Shown in pieces: positions 26,407 to 29,490 of a stretch of 29,490 bases of DNA. The stretch's first letter is position 1. The number at the start of each line of letters is the position of its first letter. The translations under genes were made by a program, and so were the position numbers. Source of the DNA: Armatimonadota bacterium (GTDB taxonomy: Bacteria; Armatimonadota; JAAZEB01); NCBI GenBank assembly GCA_012841485.1, contig DUUU01000570.1:1-29490 (forward strand). Direction: 5' to 3'. Below the pieces are notes generated by a model, which was given only the letters and a program-made list of their open reading frames with translations, had not been told where the DNA came from and made no database searches.

Positions 26407-26838
26407 TTAGCAGGGCGTGACGCCTTTCTTCAGCAGGATGTTGCCGTACTTGGCCGTCTCGCCGGTCATCACCACCGCGAAGGCTGCTTCCGCGCGCTCG
26501 TAGAAGGCAAAGCGTTCGATGCGCGCAATCGCCGGCGTGCCGGGCGCGTGCCGGTCAATGGCGGCGCGATAGGCCGCTTCCACGGCGGGATCGAGGGTGT
26601 CGCCCGGCGTCGCGGCCATCATCACCACGGGCGCGTCGACGTAGCTATCCAGCTCAAAGAGGGGCAGGATCGCGTCGAGCAGATCGGCAATCCGCAGGCC
26701 ATCGGCGCGAACAACGCGCTGGCCGAGTGTCTCGCCCGGAAAATGCGCGTCGGCCAACACGATCTCATCTCCGTGCCCCATGCGATAGAGGGCATCCAAC
26801 AGCTCGGGACTCAACAGCGGCGAGATCCCCTTCAGCAT
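26407..26838 (-). CDS. fucU: L-fucose mutarotase
   Basis: The 143-aa RbsD/FucU-family protein interconverts the alpha and beta anomers of L-fucose or a related sugar, speeding entry to catabolism. [20 protein letters not shown] and [15 protein letters not shown] are the standard N-terminal blocks, with His and Asp of the active site in place, and the end has the [11 protein letters not shown] motif. Length is normal. The ATG at 26836-26838 has GGAG two to five bases upstream. It lies among sugar-degradation genes, but no fucose isomerase or kinase is in the window. FucU rather than RbsD fits the [10 protein letters not shown] block, though a ribose or fructose-type substrate cannot be excluded. 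Confidence 0.9.
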   Translation of the reverse strand: MLKGISPLLSPELLDALYRMGHGDEIVLADAHFPGETLGQRVVRADGLRIADLLDAILPLFELDSYVDAPVVMMAATPGDTLDPAVEAAYRAAIDRHAPGTPAIARIERFAFYERAEAAFAVVMTGETAKYGNILLKKGVTPC

Positions 26839-27130
26839 CTCTCCAGACTCCTCTCAGTGTCTGCGCGGCTCTCTGGCTCCAAGGCACCGGCGCGACGAGG
26901 GATCGGGAGCGCGCCTTCTTGCCTGGAGCGGGCGTAGTGCCGCCCCCTGCAACCGAATCCCGGTTCCGCGCCACACTCCCCTTCCCCTGCAGCGGCATGC
27001 GTCCCCACCTTGTGCTCCGCGTGCGTGGGCTGGCACTTCCCCCAGCCAGGGTGTCACGCCTGCGCCGGGAGAACCTCGTTCGTGGTTTGGGTCGGGTTGG
27101 CATCGGCTATGAGCCATGAGGGGGATGACG

Positions 27131-27316
27131 ATGGAGAAGAAGGAGAAACTTCACGAGAAGATGGTGGAGGCCGGCAAGAAGCTCGGCGAAGCCCGCAAGC
27201 AGGAGTTGGGCCACGAGGGCTACGAAGAGCTAGGCCGCAAAGGCGGCGAGGCAGGAGGGCCTCGCGTGCGCCACCTGGTTCGCGAGGGCAAGGAGGCAGA
27301 GCGCCAGGGCGAATAG
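27131..27316 (+). CDS. Single-motif LEA_5/GsiB-like hydrophilin
   Basis: The 61-aa, highly charged protein carries one copy of the 20-residue motif of group 1 LEA (Em/GsiB-type) proteins: GEARKQELGHEGYEELGRKG at about 19-38, closely matching the plant Em pattern with E-x-L-G-x-E-G-Y-x-x-x-G-R-K-G-G. Flanks are helical, rich in Lys/Glu, with no hydrophobic core, Trp or Cys. Such proteins protect against desiccation or osmotic stress. The ATG at 27131 is chosen because GAGGGGG lies 6 bases upstream; ATGs at 27116 and 27125 have no good site. It stands alone on + between the convergent fucU and radical SAM genes; no clear promoter was found in the 292 bp upstream. Confidence 0.75.
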   Translation: MEKKEKLHEKMVEAGKKLGEARKQELGHEGYEELGRKGGEAGGPRVRHLVREGKEAERQGE

Positions 27317-27375
27317 CCAGCAACGAGAGGTGCCAGAGATTCGCAACGAGCCGCGCCAAGGCAGAGCGTGGCTGC

Positions 27376-27409
27376 CTCCGAGAGAAGCCGGGCCGGGCTT
27401 CTCCCGGAG
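27376..27409. terminator. Convergent terminator hairpin
   Basis: CTCCG-A-GAGAAGCC (27376-27389) pairs with GGCTTCTC-C-CGGAG (27396-27409): 13 bp with one mismatch and a 6-nt loop, between the hydrophilin gene and the radical SAM gene. No T-run follows. Confidence 0.65.
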
Positions 27410-27456
27410 GGTGTCCATAGATGCGTGAAGGCGCACGGTGCGCCCTCCTGGGGCGG

Positions 27457-28815
27457 TCACGTGGCAGCTGCGGCCCGCTCTGCGATCCGGGGAGCATCTG
27501 GGCCGGAAACGCGCTCGATCCGCCTCAAACCGGGCGTGCAGAGAGGGCCGCAGTTGCACACGTAATCATGCTCCCGATAGCCGATGAGTGGCGCCAGGGC
27601 GTCCCACATGCGCTGCGTCTCCGCGCAGAGCGTCACCGGCGTCTCCGGGCTCAACCGTTGCGACTCGCTGATCAGGTAGCGGTAGACCTTCTCCTTGACC
27701 GCGAAGGTGAATGGCCGCGGCCCTTCCAGATCGTTGCGCCACTGGTCGCCATAGCGTGCCTCCGCCTCGCGCGCCGCCTCGACAAACTCGGGATCCAGGT
27801 TCTCCAGGCCGAGCGTGGCATCCATCTCCGCGACGCTGTCGAAGAAGACCATCTCCATGCTGATGTTCTCCGGTTTCACGCGGGAGTAGAGGAGCTCCAG
27901 CATCTCCGTCGTCTCCTCGCGCCAGCCCCGGATCGGGACCACCGGCTTGCATTTGAAGCGGACGGGATAGCCGGCCTCGCTGCATTTCGCGGCAGCCTCG
28001 ATTCGCTGCTCCATTGAGCCGGTCCGCGGCTCGTAGCGCCGGGTCACCGTGCGTGAGCAGAGCGTCCAGAGCATGATAGTGTGGCCGCGATGATCTAGCG
28101 AGAGGAGGTGATCCACGTTGGCACTCTTGGAGAAGAGGATGAGGTAGCGGTCGTCAAGGCGGGCAAAGTGGTTTACGAGCAGCTCGCAGGCCCCATACTC
28201 CGGCTCGATGGGAAGCACGTCTTGCTCCACGTCATACCGGATCGTCTTCTGCCAGGGGTTCTGCTCCAAGAGCTGATCGACGCGCTCGACATACTCTTCC
28301 AGGTTCAGGTTGATCACGTAGACAGATCCGCGCTGGCAGTAGGCGCATCGGTGAACACATCCCCAGGCGCTGTGGATGTCGTGCAGGCTCCAGCAGACCA
28401 GTTTGGGATCCCAGTGGGGGCGCTTCTCATAGTGATGGATCGGCGCGGCACCCAGCATCGCCAGGACGCGGCCTCCCGTGAACCACTGCTTGCAGTCGCC
28501 GTAGGTCCGGTGGGCTTCCACGCACCGGCGGAAGAGAGCGCTGCGCAAGATCTCCGCGCGCTCGGCATCGCTCACCCAGCGAAAGGCGTTGAAGATGAAG
28601 TCGGGGTCGCGCGACGTGTCGTAGGCCCCCTGGCGCACTTCCCCAATCCACCCGCTCTCGCGGATCACGTCGGGAAGCTCCTCGGCCGCGAGCACCCTCA
28701 CCTCGGAGGGATCGCGGCCTATACCCCGGACCATGCGCTCCATCCGGCGCACGTTCCGCTCGTCAGCCATCGCCCAATCCATCGCGAAGAGCCTGCGTGG
28801 CTTGATCTGGTACAT
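27457..28815 (-). CDS. Radical SAM protein, spore-photoproduct-lyase-like
   Basis: The 452-aa protein has the radical SAM cluster motif CVHRCAYC, with Cys153, Cys157 and Cys160 positioned as C-x3-C-x2-C to hold a 4Fe-4S cluster. The later segment with SKSANVDHLL, GHTIMLWTL, RYEPRTGSMEQRIEAAAK and AGYPVRFKCKPVVPI follows the layout of SplB/DNA-repair-photolyase-like proteins. An extra Cys group near the C-terminus (C420, C422, C426 in YVCNCGPLC) may hold another cluster and is not standard for SplB. The ATG at 28815 has GGGAGGGGG 6 bases before. It follows the sulfatase gene by 63 bp, so they may share a transcript. Whether it repairs DNA, modifies RNA or a protein is open. Confidence 0.8.
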   Translation of the reverse strand: MYQIKPRRLFAMDWAMADERNVRRMERMVRGIGRDPSEVRVLAAEELPDVIRESGWIGEVRQGAYDTSRDPDFIFNAFRWVSDAERAEILRSALFRRCVEAHRTYGDCKQWFTGGRVLAMLGAAPIHHYEKRPHWDPKLVCWSLHDIHSAWGCVHRCAYCQRGSVYVINLNLEEYVERVDQLLEQNPWQKTIRYDVEQDVLPIEPEYGACELLVNHFARLDDRYLILFSKSANVDHLLSLDHRGHTIMLWTLCSRTVTRRYEPRTGSMEQRIEAAAKCSEAGYPVRFKCKPVVPIRGWREETTEMLELLYSRVKPENISMEMVFFDSVAEMDATLGLENLDPEFVEAAREAEARYGDQWRNDLEGPRPFTFAVKEKVYRYLISESQRLSPETPVTLCAETQRMWDALAPLIGYREHDYVCNCGPLCTPGLRRIERVSGPDAPRIAERAAAAT

Positions 28816-28878
28816 CCCGATCCCCCTCCCGGTGGGTGCGGCCCAGGTCGGCCGGAATCCACCCGCGCTGTTGGCGCG

Positions 28879-29490
28879 CTACAGCTTCTTCATCCGGTGA
28901 GCCTCGACTATCTCCAGCCCGGTGTCGTAGTCCAGCTGGCGGGGCTCATACTCCTCGTTCTCCCGCTGGCGCGTGTAGCCGGTATAGGCCCAGGTGGCCT
29001 CGCGCGCGTCCGTGCGCCAGGGCCGGCGCTCCCAATAGTAACCGCGGAAGGGATCCCGAGTCCGGTTCATCCAGTCGAGGAGACGATCGTGCAGCGCGTC
29101 GCGGATCGCCGCATATTCGGGGGCGTTGATGCGGTTTCCCATCTCCTCCGGGTCCCTTTCAAGGTCATACAGCTCATCCGAGGTCATGAGGTTGATCACC
29201 AGCTTATGCCGGCCGTCGAGGGCGCAGCGCACCGGTTGAAAGCCCCCGAAACCATCGTGGTCCACCTCATAGCGCCCGAACTCAGAGAAGACGACGTCGT
29301 TGACCCGCTGCCGCGGATCGCGCAGCGCCGGCATCATGCTCTTGCCCTCGAGGATGCGCGGGATCGCGTAGCCGAAAGCATCCAGGATGGTAGGGACCAC
29401 ATCGATGTGCGAAGCCGGATGCGGGCACGTAGTGCCCTCCGGGATGACGCCAGGCCAGCGCGCGAGCAGCGGCACGCGCGTGATCTCATC
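28879..29490 (-). CDS. Sulfatase, C-terminal part (runs off right edge)
   Basis: About 203 codons are visible and the frame stays open to the window end. The segments VPLLARWPGVI, HIDVVPTILDAFG and ELYDLERDPEEMGN (the acidic C-terminal block) are typical of alkaline-phosphatase-fold sulfatases. The catalytic formylglycine motif C/S-x-P-x-R lies N-terminal, outside the window, as do most metal ligands, so activity and substrate are unknown. The C-terminal tail has many Arg/Tyr residues. With fucU and glycosidases nearby, sulfated polysaccharide breakdown is a reasonable inference. The gene is read into the radical SAM gene, 63 bp after its stop at 28879-28881. Confidence 0.88.
   Translation of the reverse strand, partial: DEITRVPLLARWPGVIPEGTTCPHPASHIDVVPTILDAFGYAIPRILEGKSMMPALRDPRQRVNDVVFSEFGRYEVDHDGFGGFQPVRCALDGRHKLVINLMTSDELYDLERDPEEMGNRINAPEYAAIRDALHDRLLDWMNRTRDPFRGYYWERRPWRTDAREATWAYTGYTRQRENEEYEPRQLDYDTGLEIVEAHRMKKL

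Noticed and set aside
27428..27442. Short palindrome GGCGCA-CGG-TGCGCC as a terminator
   Set aside because: A 6-bp stem with 3-nt loop and no T-run; the better hairpin at 27376-27409 already marks the gene end.

Overview
The window is GC-rich, almost fully coding DNA from a bacterium. Start sites have strong GGAGG-type Shine-Dalgarno sequences, and the promoters resemble the sigma-70 consensus (TTGAC[A/G], 17-nt spacer, TA[GTC]NAT). An Omp85/BamA protein with signal peptide and C-terminal Phe shows a diderm envelope. The mix of housekeeping genes with many secreted or unusual glycoside hydrolases, a Gfo/Idh/MocA oxidoreductase and a sulfatase resembles Armatimonadota, or a PVC/Hydrogenedentes-type polysaccharide degrader. 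This placement is inference; no rRNA or other phylogenetic marker was analysed.

Left part (1-10.3 kb): the 5' end of a DegT-type aminotransferase leaves the left edge. Divergent from it, a strong promoter drives a structured leader, a membrane protein, trpS, an orphan OmpR-type response regulator and a cytidylate-kinase-like gene, ending at a strong bidirectional terminator. Facing it is a three-gene operon (ABC ATPase, ABC-2 permease, TPR-like membrane-anchored protein) with its own promoter. Then come bamA on + and bioY on -, the latter with a near-consensus promoter.

Middle (10.3-18.9 kb): a large secreted glycosidase-like protein, a small HTH/excisionase-like protein and a PHP-domain protein lie on -. 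On + a TPP riboswitch precedes thi4-thiE (thiazole synthesis and thiamine phosphate synthase). Next is a promoter with a SIS isomerase and a PfkB/HldE-like sugar kinase, which look like part of a heptose or related phosphosugar pathway.

Right part (18.9-29.5 kb) is mainly carbohydrate catabolism: a GH32 fructan hydrolase translationally coupled to a GHL10-like gene broken by one in-frame amber codon; a GH123/DUF4091-type protein and a Gfo/Idh/MocA oxidoreductase on +; fucU on -; a 61-aa LEA_5/GsiB-like hydrophilin on +; then a spore-photoproduct-lyase-like radical SAM protein and the C-terminal part of a sulfatase on -.

No tRNA, rRNA, CRISPR array, transposase or phage gene was seen. The most unusual items are the TPP riboswitch with a duplicated GAAGGG element that suggests a switch mechanism, the His-type (sulfide-using) bacterial Thi4, the amber-interrupted glycosidase, the single-motif LEA protein, and the leader with a leaderless mini-ORF upstream of the trpS operon.
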